From CADEED01 sp041395625 (GTDB lineage: Bacteria; Pseudomonadota; Gammaproteobacteria; Steroidobacterales; Steroidobacteraceae), in contig JAWLAE010000004.1 of NCBI GenBank assembly GCA_041395625.1, forward strand, positions 1-64,000: 64,000 bases of DNA, in the 5' to 3' direction. The position numbers and the translations under genes are program-made. How positions within the stretch are numbered: the stretch's first letter is position 1; each line of letters opens with the position of its first letter. This document shows, piece by piece, positions 9,553 to 19,200 of this stretch. The notes under the pieces were generated by a model. That model worked only from the letters and a program-made list of their open reading frames with translations, searched no databases and was not told the origin of the DNA.

Positions 9553-10431
9553 TCAGCCCGCAGATTCGATCAATTCCAGCCATTCCCCCGCGGCGCCTAC
9601 TGCGAGACCACTGCGACGACCCGCGTACGGCGCTTCGGTGAGTACACGCGGCGCGGCGCGCCATACGATCGGCAATTCGTCGAGGTCGCCGCAACTGAAG
9701 CTAACCATCGCGATGCCAGGCGGGATCCTGCCGGGCTCTGTGCGACGTGCTCGTGCGATCGATGGCAGCTCATCCACCTCGATCAAATTGTCACGGGGCA
9801 GTTTGACGATACCCAGCGGTACCGCGTGGTTCGCGGGCAGGCTGAATGTGTCATTGATGATTTGCACGATGACGGGCGCTGGCGCGATGGTTGATGTTGC
9901 CGTTGAGTGTTCGTAGTAATCGAGCATCCGCGCTGCGTCGGGGCCGCCCAGTATGGCGATGAACGGCCGATCGACGCGGTATCGTGCCGGCGACAGGTCG
10001 AGGATCTGCCGATGTGCCGGCAGGGAAGTCATGTAGAGCAGCTCGCCGGCCGGACCAATCACCTGCATGGCGTGGATATTCGCGTCGAAGGGCAGCGGGC
10101 GCGGTGGCACGACGACCTGAAACGGCGAGCCTGCCAGATCGGCCGCCAGTTGGTAGGGGTCGTGAACCAGTATTTCCATCGCGGTCCAGCCATGCGTGAG
10201 CAACACGCTGGCCGGATCGGCGAGCGCTTGCTGCACCAAACGGACGTAGGTCAGTGCGTCGCCCGGTGGGCGCAACAGCAGGCACGGACTGCTCGCGAGG
10301 TCCGCTACACCCCAATGTTGTGCGATATCGGCCGACAGCGCGGAGCGCTCGTCGATCGTGTAGTCGAACCACTGACAATACGCTCGAGCCAGGCCTTCCA
10401 CGTCAGGCGCGGCGAGGGTGAAGCAGACCAT
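9553..10431 (-). CDS. VOC superfamily protein (third in the region)
   Basis: 292 residues from ATG 10431. Module 1 begins VCFTLAAPDVEGLARAYCQWF and module 2 near FIAILGGPDAARMLDYYEH, the spacing seen in two-domain VOC proteins. None of the usual His ligands is present at the strand-1 positions, and GPAGELLYM lacks the closing Glu; the very end GAAGEWLELIE keeps one. An in-frame GTG at 10467 overlaps the stop of the upstream methyltransferase and could give translational coupling; neither start has a clear ribosome binding site. It follows the methyltransferase closely and is probably co-transcribed with it. Function unknown. Confidence 0.7.
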   Translation of the reverse strand: MVCFTLAAPDVEGLARAYCQWFDYTIDERSALSADIAQHWGVADLASSPCLLLRPPGDALTYVRLVQQALADPASVLLTHGWTAMEILVHDPYQLAADLAGSPFQVVVPPRPLPFDANIHAMQVIGPAGELLYMTSLPAHRQILDLSPARYRVDRPFIAILGGPDAARMLDYYEHSTATSTIAPAPVIVQIINDTFSLPANHAVPLGIVKLPRDNLIEVDELPSIARARRTEPGRIPPGIAMVSFSCGDLDELPIVWRAAPRVLTEAPYAGRRSGLAVGAAGEWLELIESAG

Positions 10432-10456
10432 GCGCCGCAGGCCGCGCGGCGCGGTG

Positions 10457-11698
10457 TTAGTCGTCACGCTTGCGGGCGCCGAAACAGTACCAGCGTACGC
10501 CTGCGGTAAGGCGTCCAGTCTTGTCGGATGCAACGGCGAGGTTGGTATTCACGGCATCGAACCAGTGGTCGCCGAGTGCGGTCCAGGACGGCACGACGTA
10601 CTGCAGGTAGTCAGTACCCCGAAAGCCCGCGGCCGCAACGAGTTTGCGCGGATCCAGCGCACGGAAGGCGCGATAGTACGGTTCGTTGTTGTAGTAGCCG
10701 TCCCAATCCAGATAGAACGAATCGTATGCGCTCAGCTCGCGCGTCGGCGGCAGTTCCATGTGCAGCATCAGGCCGCCCGGACGCAGCACCCGATAGGCCT
10801 CGCGCAGGACGCGCGGTATCGCTTTGGCTGGCACCTCGTGCAGGAACATGGAGGAGAACACGACGTCGAAGCTGGCGTCCGCAAATTGCAAGTTCTCGGC
10901 ATTCATCTGATGAAAATGCATGGCGCGCCGCTGCGCCCGCGCACGCGCGCTGCCATAGCGCAGGCACGGCGCCGCGACGTCGATCCCGTGAACGTCCGCT
11001 GCCGGGAAAACATCCTTCCAGCCTCCGGTGTTGTGCCCGACCGTACAACCGAGATCGAGCACCCGCCGAACTTTCAGATCCGGGTGCTTCACACGTGCGA
11101 GGCGGGCAACCGACTGGCCGATGTCATCGAGATTGGGACCGAACACGCCAAAGGTGGAAATCGGCAGGCGCTGCTCGTAGACGGCGCCCATCGTCAGGTC
11201 GTTCGCCCCGTACTCGGTATGATAGCTGCCAGGCATGCGGTGTATGTCGACTGCCGACACGGAGCGGGGCACCTGCAATTCGTCATCCAGGACTAACGAG
11301 CCGATCGGGCGCTCCCGCGCCAGTTCCACGGCGCGCCGCAGTAGCTCTGGTCGGGCGCGCTCGAGCGGCGCGCGGACGCACTGGTACAGCAGGTCCTGCG
11401 AGAGTACTCGTAGCGTGGAATAAAAGCGAAAGAGCTCACCGGTTCGCAATGCCTCATGCACGTCTCGCGGTGTCGACGGCACCCGTCCGTGGCGGCGCAG
11501 GAACGTCGGTTCCAGCCGTCGCTCGTAGTCGGCGCGAAGGGCTGCCGCGAGGTCATTCAGTACGAATCGCCTGAGTTCCGAGACGAATCCGGCGCGCGCG
11601 CGCTCGTCGCGGGACATTGGCGCCTGCAGTGAATCGACCTGGCGTGAGTTGGCCTGTCTTGAGTTGGCCTGTCTTGAGTTGGAAATAGTGGCCCTCAT
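10457..11698 (-). CDS. SAM-dependent methyltransferase with N-terminal helical domain (paralogue of the 56917 gene)
   Basis: 413 residues if started at 11698; an ATG at 11617 (386 residues) fits the paralogue better. The N-terminal 150 residues (SELRRFVLNDLAAALRADYERRLEP) are helical and of no known family. The methyltransferase fold starts at VLDLGCTVGHNTGGWKD, with GIDVAAPCLRYGSARA as motif II and DASFDVVFSSMFLHEVP as motif IV; the post-motif RVLRPGGLMLHMELPP is typical of type 11 enzymes. These strings are almost the same in the protein encoded at 56917. The reading frame near the start contains a 15-base tandem repeat giving SRQAN repeats. Substrate unknown. Confidence 0.83.
   Translation of the reverse strand: MRATISNSRQANSRQANSRQVDSLQAPMSRDERARAGFVSELRRFVLNDLAAALRADYERRLEPTFLRRHGRVPSTPRDVHEALRTGELFRFYSTLRVLSQDLLYQCVRAPLERARPELLRRAVELARERPIGSLVLDDELQVPRSVSAVDIHRMPGSYHTEYGANDLTMGAVYEQRLPISTFGVFGPNLDDIGQSVARLARVKHPDLKVRRVLDLGCTVGHNTGGWKDVFPAADVHGIDVAAPCLRYGSARARAQRRAMHFHQMNAENLQFADASFDVVFSSMFLHEVPAKAIPRVLREAYRVLRPGGLMLHMELPPTRELSAYDSFYLDWDGYYNNEPYYRAFRALDPRKLVAAAGFRGTDYLQYVVPSWTALGDHWFDAVNTNLAVASDKTGRLTAGVRWYCFGARKRDD
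11645..11682 (+). repeat. 15-base tandem repeat at the methyltransferase 5' end
   Basis: The 15-base unit TGAGTTGGCCTGTCT occurs twice perfectly (11645-11674), followed by a partial third copy TGAGTTGG. On the minus strand it encodes a SRQAN-type pentapeptide repeat if translation starts at 11698; otherwise it is in the untranslated leader. The unit length is a multiple of 3, so copy-number changes would keep the frame. Confidence 0.85.
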
Positions 11699-11845
11699 GC
11701 AAGCGATGCTAGCGCGAATATCGCCCGCCGGCGCCTCGCAACCGTCGGCGACCAATGCAGGTTGTAGTTGTCCGGACCATTGGCTAATCTTGTCCGTAAT
11801 CGTCAGCCGCTGTTGCGTGCAGGTTACAAACACCGAGGGGGTTTT

Positions 11846-14320
11846 ATGGGCAGATTTCGTATTGGGTTATTCAGTTCTGTGGGCCTGCTTGGCGGCCTCG
11901 TTGCGTTGCCGGTGCTGGCGCAAGAGTCGGCGCCAGCGGCGACAGGCAGTTTGCTGGACGAAATTGTTGTTACGGCACAACGCCGGGAAGAGCGCATTCA
12001 GGACGTGCCGATTGCGATCAGTGCGTTCTCCGACGCGCAGCTGGAGCAACTGAACATCACCGAGACACTTGGTCTCGTCAAGCTCATACCGAATCTGCTG
12101 GGGTTCAACAACACCGGGCTCGGCACGGCGAACGGCTACTATCTGCGCGGCATCGGCAACACCGAGTCGATCGCGACTTTCGATCCGCCGGTCGGCACCT
12201 ATGTGGACGATGTCTTCATCAGTCGTCAGAACGCTAACAACCTGGGTCTGTTCGACGTCGACCGTATCGAGGTCTTGCGTGGCCCGCAAGGCACGCTGTT
12301 CGGCCGCAATACGACCGGTGGTGCGATCAACGTCGTGCTGCGCAGGCCGGCGCGGGAATTCGGCGGTTATCTCGAAACCGGTTTCGGCCAGTTCAACGAG
12401 CGGTTCTTCCGTGGCTCGGTCGACATGCCGGTCTCCGATCGCGTGCTGACCAAGCTCTCTGCCTATTACAACGATGACGATGGCTATGTGTCCAACCCGG
12501 TGACCGGCGAGAACGATCTCAACGCCAGCACGTCGTTAGGCGTGCGCGCGGCGATGCGATTCCTGTTCACTGACAACGTCACCTGGGATCTGGCCCTGCA
12601 GTACACGCAGGACGAGGGCGCAAATCTGCTCAATTTCGTCAGCGGCTCGGGGCAAGCTTATCTCAATGGCTCGGTGACCAATCCGCTGGTATCGATTCCA
12701 GCGGGCGGTCCGCAGGTGGAGCTGGTGCCGCAGCGCCCTGGTTTGCCGCCGACTTCGACCAGCGCGCAGTCCGTCGAGGCACGCTGCGCTGGCTCGATCA
12801 CGCGGTCACGCTTCCTTTGCAGCGGTTTGCGACAGACCGGGACCCCGTTGGCAGGCCTCGTGACCGGCGACAAGCGCAACTTCAATCTCGGCAATGAAGT
12901 GAAGAATGTGCTGATCACATCCAATCTGCAGTGGGATACGCGTGCCGGTCAGTTCGATTTCATCACGGGATACGTGAATCTCGGACAGGATTTTGCGCTC
13001 GATTTCTTCAACGGCACGGCAGTGAACACGGCAATGGGGCCAGCGCCTACCAACCCGGCCGGTGGATTCACGATTGCGAACGAAGGTACGCACAAGCAGT
13101 TCAGTCAGGAAGTGAAGTTCACCGGCGACTTGAACGACAATATCCGCTATGTCGCTGGTCTGTATTACTTCGATGAGCAGAACGACACCGACTATGCGGA
13201 TCTCTTCAGCCTGAGCCCGACCTTCACGCTGGTACTGGAGGATCGCGTTCTCAAGAACGAGGCGAAAGCCTGGGCCGTCTATTCGCAGTGGGACTTCAAA
13301 TTCGCCGACGCATTCACGGTGACCCTCGGCGGGCGCTACACCGATGAAACGAAGGACATCGATTTCATCGCCAATGCCAATCCCAACAAGGCTCCGCCGA
13401 ACGATCCAACGCGTGTGAATTCGGCCAATCTGCTGGCCCAGGGAATCCCGCTGAGCTTGAATACCAAGCTGTTCACGCCGCGCGTCGCGTTCAAGTACGA
13501 CATCAATAACGACGTCAACCTGTTCCTGAGTGCGACCAGGGGCTTCAAGTCCGGTGGCTGGAACGCCCGTGGTACCGCGCCCGTGGCTAACCAGCCCTTC
13601 GACCCTGAGAAGGTCTGGTCGTACGAAGCTGGTCTGCGATCCGATTGGCTTGATCGTAAGCTGCGACTCAATCTAACCGCGTTCAAGCTGGACGTAGCTG
13701 ATCTGCAGACACCGTCTGCATTCACTGCACCGAGCGGCGCGATATCGTTCATCACCCGCAATTTCTCCGGTCTCGACAATCAAGGCATCGAGGCGGAGAT
13801 CATCTATTCACCGATCGAGCCTTTGACGCTGTTCGCGTTCCTGGGCCTGCAGGATGCCAAGTACAAGGATATCGATCCGTCGATTATCGCCCAGGCTGCG
13901 GCGTGCCAGACGGCGATCGCGATGGGCACCAGCACCGCCAATCTGTGCGGCTCGGGTATCGTCAACAACGTGGGTGAGATCGCCGAGCCCGTGCGCGCGC
14001 CGGATACCTTGACCTTGGGCGGCAGTTACCGGTTCCAGCTCGGCGGCGGCGGCTTGACGCTGACGCCCAACGTGGCCTGGGCGCGCACCGGTGACAACAA
14101 CGTGGGCACCAACGGCGCGCCGTCGGGTCTGGTCGATGCTTATGACACCCTGGACGCGGGCCTTACGCTCGAGAATCCCGATGAAGGTTGGCAGCTGCGC
14201 GCCAACTGCCGCAACTGTACGGATGAAATTCAGGTCGTCTCTGTGTTGTCCGATCTGGCGTACATCCAGCCGCCGCGCACCTGGAGCCTGACCTTCAAGT
14301 ACAACTTCGGCGCCCGTTGA
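11846..14320 (+). CDS. TonB-dependent outer-membrane receptor
   Basis: 824 residues from ATG 11846 (GAGGGG 7 bases upstream). The signal peptide GLLGGLVALPVLAQ is followed by a TonB box-like LLDEIVVTAQRREERIQDVP and the plug domain (YYLRGIGN, DRIEVLRGPQGTLFGRNTTGGAINV, residues about 55-170). The rest is a beta barrel ending with the C-terminal aromatic pattern SLTFKYNFGAR. Receptors with this box and plug are common where bacteria import siderophores, vitamins or bulky organic substrates; neighbouring VOC, MFS and hydrolase genes suggest the last. It is divergent from the methyltransferase at 11698, with about 150 bases between, and no sigma-regulator pair is visible. Confidence 0.93.
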   Translation: MGRFRIGLFSSVGLLGGLVALPVLAQESAPAATGSLLDEIVVTAQRREERIQDVPIAISAFSDAQLEQLNITETLGLVKLIPNLLGFNNTGLGTANGYYLRGIGNTESIATFDPPVGTYVDDVFISRQNANNLGLFDVDRIEVLRGPQGTLFGRNTTGGAINVVLRRPAREFGGYLETGFGQFNERFFRGSVDMPVSDRVLTKLSAYYNDDDGYVSNPVTGENDLNASTSLGVRAAMRFLFTDNVTWDLALQYTQDEGANLLNFVSGSGQAYLNGSVTNPLVSIPAGGPQVELVPQRPGLPPTSTSAQSVEARCAGSITRSRFLCSGLRQTGTPLAGLVTGDKRNFNLGNEVKNVLITSNLQWDTRAGQFDFITGYVNLGQDFALDFFNGTAVNTAMGPAPTNPAGGFTIANEGTHKQFSQEVKFTGDLNDNIRYVAGLYYFDEQNDTDYADLFSLSPTFTLVLEDRVLKNEAKAWAVYSQWDFKFADAFTVTLGGRYTDETKDIDFIANANPNKAPPNDPTRVNSANLLAQGIPLSLNTKLFTPRVAFKYDINNDVNLFLSATRGFKSGGWNARGTAPVANQPFDPEKVWSYEAGLRSDWLDRKLRLNLTAFKLDVADLQTPSAFTAPSGAISFITRNFSGLDNQGIEAEIIYSPIEPLTLFAFLGLQDAKYKDIDPSIIAQAAACQTAIAMGTSTANLCGSGIVNNVGEIAEPVRAPDTLTLGGSYRFQLGGGGLTLTPNVAWARTGDNNVGTNGAPSGLVDAYDTLDAGLTLENPDEGWQLRANCRNCTDEIQVVSVLSDLAYIQPPRTWSLTFKYNFGAR

Positions 14321-14343
14321 AGCATCGACGGCCCTCGCCGCCG

Positions 14344-14367
14344 ACGGCCGAGTCGTTACTCGGCCGT
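14344..14367. terminator. Bidirectional hairpin between convergent genes
   Basis: ACGGCCGAG (14344-14352) and CTCGGCCGT (14359-14367) form a perfect 9-bp stem with a 6-base loop containing the stop codon of the minus-strand gene. It lies 23 bases after the TonB receptor stop. No T-run follows on either side, so it is a weak or factor-assisted terminator at best. Confidence 0.45.
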
Positions 14368-14883
14368 TGGCGGTGGCGGGAAGGTGACATCCGGCGTGGC
14401 CTGGTCGATATCGACGTGGATACGCCATGGGCCCGTTGCATCGCGCCGATAGATCAGTAGCGAGCGCCCGGCATCTTGGTAGGTTGGCTCGCCGTCTTTG
14501 ACCGACCGATACCAGTAACGACTGAGCAGATACGCGACGTCGCCATACACGCGGATGTCCTCGACGTGCAGCAGGAATTCGACGTCGCGTTTGGCGGCCA
14601 GCGCCGGCGCGAAATAGGCTCGAATTGCGTTGCTACCCGTCAGTTTAGCCTGGCCATGGAGTGCCACCTGCGCGTCTGGCGTGTACAGACTCATGAGGCC
14701 ATCGATATCCCCCGCCTTGAATAACGCGATCCAGCGGCGGGCCTGTTCGCAGATCGCGCGAACGTCTGCGCCGCGCCGTTCCTGGGCTGCGCTGGCGCAC
14801 AGGTTCTCTGAGTCATCGGCGCGTGCCAGCTGCGCAAGTGCGAGAGTGGACACCGCCATCAACAAAGCTGTGTAACGCATCAT
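14356..14883 (-). CDS. Exported SnoaL/NTF2-like (DUF4440-type) protein
   Basis: 175 residues from the paired ATGs at 14883/14880 (GGAG 6 bases upstream). A signal peptide (MMRYTALLMAVSTLALAQLARA) is followed by an NTF2-like fold: RRWIALFKAGDIDGLMSLYTPDAQV is the classic helix-helix-strand opening, then FLLHVEDIRVYGDVAYLLSRYWY and RDATGPWRIHVDI. Proteins of this fold are isomerases, dehydratases or ligand binders in the periplasm; no catalytic Asp/His pair can be assigned with confidence. It is convergent with the TonB receptor and may belong to the same functional region. Confidence 0.8.
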   Translation of the reverse strand: MMRYTALLMAVSTLALAQLARADDSENLCASAAQERRGADVRAICEQARRWIALFKAGDIDGLMSLYTPDAQVALHGQAKLTGSNAIRAYFAPALAAKRDVEFLLHVEDIRVYGDVAYLLSRYWYRSVKDGEPTYQDAGRSLLIYRRDATGPWRIHVDIDQATPDVTFPPPPTAE

Positions 14884-15120
14884 CCGCTGCTCCGCTCGAT
14901 TTCCACGAAGCTGCATTCTCACACCTTCCGGGCCAGGACAACCAGATCTTGCGCGATACGTATCCGCCCTTACAGACCGCGCCGGCCACTGCGCTCACAA
15001 TCGCGGTGCCGCTCGAGCACGTCGCCCTGATGGTCATTGCGTCTCGACGCTGGGTTTTCGTGCCGAAATAGGTCGATAATCTGCTCATTGGCGACTGTAT
15101 GTGCAATGAGGATCGATCGC

Positions 15121-16212
15121 ATGCCCCGTGGAGAAGCGCGATTTGCGCAGCAGCTGTGTCTGCTCGCGCTCCTGGCCGCCGCAACTGGCGGATCGCCGGC
15201 GGGCGACAGGATTGAGCTAACACCCGCGCAACGCGCCAATGCGCGGATTGAGACGATCGCGGTGGACGCCTCGAGCGCACAGGCAGCATCGGGGCTCACG
15301 GTGACTGGACGAGTCGAGGCTGGCGCCGAAGGTCGTGCGCTGCTGACCGCGCCGGCTACGGGTCGAGTCGTACAGCTCAACGCGCTGCCGGGGAGAACGG
15401 TCAAGCGCGGTGACGTCCTGCTGGTGTTGGCGGGTCCGGAGATTGCGACGCTGCAGGGCAGTGCCCGCGAAGCACAGGCGACTACCAAGGCGGCTGAACA
15501 ACGTGTCACCCGCGACCGTATGCTCCTCAAGGAGGGCGTGATTGCGAGCAGCCGCCTGGAACAATCCGAGGCGGAATTCGCGGCGGCGAGCGCACAGCGC
15601 AGCGTGGTGATCGGTGCGAATCCGGGCATGGATCTGACGACCCGTGATGGCCAGATGATCGTCCGTTCACCGATCGATGGCGTGCTGGCAGGGCCTCGTC
15701 TCGCCATCGGGCAGAACATTGCGATGGGCGACTCGCTCGCGGTACTGGGCACGCCGCAGCGGCTGCGCGTGGCACTCGCTGCCAGCGCCGAGGTGGCGCG
15801 TCAACTGAATCCGGGTGACGCGGTCACGGTCCGGGGCCGCAGTTGTGAGGCGACAGCAGTTCTGCGCTCGGTGGGTACGCAGGTTGAAGCAAATCACGTC
15901 GTCACCGTCGATGCGATGATCACCGATGCAGACACCTGTCTGCTACCCGGCGAATCCGTCACCGCTTCGATCGCACCACAGACGGCTGCCGCTGGTAGTT
16001 TTGCGTTGCCGCCGCGCGCCTTCGTGCGCCGCGGCCCGGAGACTTTCGTTTTCGTAGAGCGAGCAGGCGGCTTCGAAGTGGTGTTGGTCGATCCGGACGC
16101 CGCCCGGGCCGGCTTTGCCCGCAGCGACTCACTGAACAGCGGCGACCGCGTCGCGATCACCGGTACCGCGCTCCTCAAGGGCGCGTGGCTCGGCATCGCG
16201 GACGAAGAGTAG
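15121..16212 (+). CDS. RND efflux periplasmic adaptor (HlyD/CusB family)
   Basis: 363 residues; the ATG at 15121 is chosen over 15106 because TGAGGA lies about 9 bases upstream. It has an N-terminal signal region (LCLLALLAAATGG), a lipoyl/barrel-sandwich half TAPATGRVVQLNALPGRTVKRGDVLLVLAGPE, a short alpha-helical hairpin (about residues 115-175) with LLKEGVIASSRLEQSEAEF, and the second lipoyl half MIVRSPIDGVLAGPRLAIGQNIAMGD. The membrane fusion protein bridges inner-membrane pump and TolC-type channel. It is the first gene of a four-gene efflux operon; the gap to the pump gene is 11 bases. No metal-binding N-terminal His/Met tail is evident. Confidence 0.9.
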   Translation: MPRGEARFAQQLCLLALLAAATGGSPAGDRIELTPAQRANARIETIAVDASSAQAASGLTVTGRVEAGAEGRALLTAPATGRVVQLNALPGRTVKRGDVLLVLAGPEIATLQGSAREAQATTKAAEQRVTRDRMLLKEGVIASSRLEQSEAEFAAASAQRSVVIGANPGMDLTTRDGQMIVRSPIDGVLAGPRLAIGQNIAMGDSLAVLGTPQRLRVALAASAEVARQLNPGDAVTVRGRSCEATAVLRSVGTQVEANHVVTVDAMITDADTCLLPGESVTASIAPQTAAAGSFALPPRAFVRRGPETFVFVERAGGFEVVLVDPDAARAGFARSDSLNSGDRVAITGTALLKGAWLGIADEE

Positions 16213-16223
16213 CCCGAGCAGCC

Positions 16224-19200
16224 ATGATCGCGCGACTCATCGCGTTCGCACTGACGCAGCGGCTGATCATCGCGCTGGCCGCGCTGGGCCTCATCATCGC
16301 GGGCACGCTTGCCTTGCTGCGCCTGCCGATCGACGCATTTCCCGACATATCGACGACCCAGACCAAGATCATCCTGAAGGCTCCCGGCATGACGCCAGAG
16401 GAGATCGAAGCACGCATCGTCGTGCCGATCGAACAGGAGTTGTTAGGTATCCCGAATCAGACGATCCTGCGTTCGATGGCCAAGTATGGTATCGCCGATA
16501 TCACGATCGATTTCGCGGACTCGACGGAGATTTACTGGGCGCGACAGCAGGTGAGCGAACGCCTGGCGGCGGTCATGTCGGATTTGCCCGACTCGGTGAG
16601 CGGTGGACTCGCGCCGATCGCGACGCCGCTGTCCGATGTGTTCATGTTCACACTCGAGGGGCCATTGCCGCTCGCGGAACGTCGTGCGCTCATCGACTGG
16701 GTGATTCGGCCGCGGCTGCGCACTCTGGAGGGCGTGGCTGACGTCAATGCGCTGGGTGGCTTCGTGCGCACCTTCGAGGTGCAGCCCGACATGACGGCGC
16801 TGGTGGCTCGCGGCCTCAGTCTCGAGGATGTGCGGCAGGCGCTCGAGGCCAACAATCGGGGCGACGGTGCCGGTCGCGTCACGGCCGGCGAGGAATCCTT
16901 GCCGATCCGTATCGATTCCACCGTCAAGTCGCTCGAGGACATCGGTGCCATCGCGATCCGAAAGGATCGGGCTGGTGTCGTGCGCGTGGCGGATGTGGCC
17001 ACGGTGAGCTATGGCACACTCACTCGCTATGGAGCGGTGACCCGCAACGGAGTCGAGGAGGCCACTCAGGGGATCGTCATCGCACTGCGGGGTGCCAATG
17101 CCCGAACGGTGGTGGCGGGTGTGCGTGCCGAGCTGGCAGAGATCGCCAAGACCTTGCCGGAGGGCATCGAGATCGTGCCCTTCTACGACCGCAGCGCATT
17201 GGTCGATCGTGCGACGGGTACGGTGACCAAGGCACTGCTCGAAGCGGCGGTGTTGATCATCATTCTGCTGGTGCTGTTCCTCGGCGATCTGCGCGCTGCG
17301 CTCGTCGTTACCTTGGCGCTGCCGCTCGCCGCGCTTGCGACTTTCCTGGTCATGGAGCGGGTCGGTCTGTCGGCGAACCTGATGTCGCTCGGCGGTCTCG
17401 CCGTGGCGATCGGCATGTTGGTCGATGCAGCAGTCGTCGTCGTCGAGAACGTCGTGGCGCGCCTGGGTGATCCGGTCCGCAACGAGCGCAAGCCAGTTCT
17501 GCACGTCATCTTTCGCGCGGTCAAGGAAGTGGCTGCACCTGTTATCGGCGGCATCATGATCATTGCGGTGGTGTTCCTGCCCTTGCTCACGCTGCAGGGT
17601 CTCGAGGGCAAGTTGTTTCGACCCGTGGCGCTCACCATCGTCATCGCGCTGGTCGCCTCGCTTCTCTTGTCGTTCACGGTGATTCCGGTGCTCGCATCGT
17701 TGGTACTGCGTCGTGAGGCACATCAGGACCCCTGGTTGATGCGCAAACTGACGCCGCCATTCATGCGCCTGCTCGACTGGTCCATGGTGCACAGCAAAGT
17801 CGTGCTGGGAGTAGCGGCCGCTGGCGTCGTCGCAGCGCTGGTGGCGTTCCCGTTTCTCGGCAAGTCGTTCATTCCGACGCTCGACGAGGGCGACGTACTC
17901 GTACAGATTGCGAAGCTGCCGTCGATCAGCCTCGAGGATTCCGCGCGCATCGATCTCGACGTGCAGCGCGAGATTTTCCGTACGACGCCAGAGGTCAAGA
18001 ATATCATTGCCAGACTGGGCTCGGACGAATTGGGCCTCGATCCGATGTCGCTCAACGATACCGATACGTTCCTGGAATTGAAGCCAGCGTCGGAATGGCG
18101 CGGCAGCAAAGACGAGATCATTGCGTCGTTGCGCGAGGTCGGCGCGAGCTTTCCGGGACTGGCGTTCGGCTTTACCCAGCCCATCGAGATGCGGGTATCG
18201 GAGATGCTCACCGGCACTCGCGGCGACGTTGCGGTGAAGATTTTTGGACCCGAGCTGGATGAGCTCAACCGGCTGGCACTCGCGATTCAGGCCGCGCTGC
18301 AGGACATCGGTGGCGCCGAGGATGTCATGTATCTTGCCAACGACAGCATGCAGTACGTGCGAGTCGATCTCGATCGCACGGTGCTGGGCGCGACATCCGG
18401 CAACGCCGAGAATGTGCAGCGTGAGCTGCGAGCACTGGTCGAAGGCGAGCGTATCGGCTCGGTCCTGACTGGCGGCCGCCGGGTGCCGCTCATGATACGG
18501 GGCAGTGATGACTATCGGCAGAGTATCGAGAGTATCGGTGCGGCGCCGGTTGGTGGCGAGGCCGGCGCTGGCACGCCACTCACCGTGACGGCGGGCCTGT
18601 CGGTGACGCAGGGGCCCGTCAAACTCGAGCGCGAGAATTCATCCCGGTTTTCAGTGGTCACCGCCAATGTCGAGGGGCGGGATCTCGTCGGTTTCGTCGA
18701 GGAGGCGCGCGCCGCAGTCGCCGCCGCAGTGCCGCTGCCGGCAGGCTACCGGTTGACATGGGGTGGCGAGTTCCAGAATCAACAACGTGCTGCGGCGCGG
18801 CTCGCGCTGGTCGTGCCGATTGCGCTGGGTTTCGTGTTCCTGCTGTTGTTCGCCACCCTGGGTAGCCTGCGGCAGGCGACTTTGGTGTTGGCTAACATCC
18901 CGTTTGCGCTGGTCGGCGGCATCGCCGCGCTGGCGGTCTCCGGTGAGTATCTGTCGGTGCCGGCATCGATCGGCTTCATCGCGCTGATGGGTATCGCGGT
19001 GCTGAATGGTCTCGTGCTGGTGGGGTACTTCAACCAACTGCTGGCGCGCGGTGTCTCGTTGGCGGACACCGTGCGCGGCGGCGTATTGCGCCGCCTGCGG
19101 CCGGTGCTGATGACCGCATCGATCACGGCTTTCGGTCTCGTGCCGCTGTTGTTTGCCACCGGGCCAGGCTCGGAAGTGCAGCGGCCGTTGGCGGTGGTCG

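Noticed and set aside
10418..11574. Two plus-strand frames opposite the methyltransferase (292 and 348 codons)
   Set aside because: The minus strand carries clear SAM-binding motifs; the plus frames have no recognisable features.
16443..17792. A 449-codon minus-strand frame inside the RND pump gene
   Set aside because: His/Gln/Asp-rich shadow of the pump gene, no ribosome binding site or domain.
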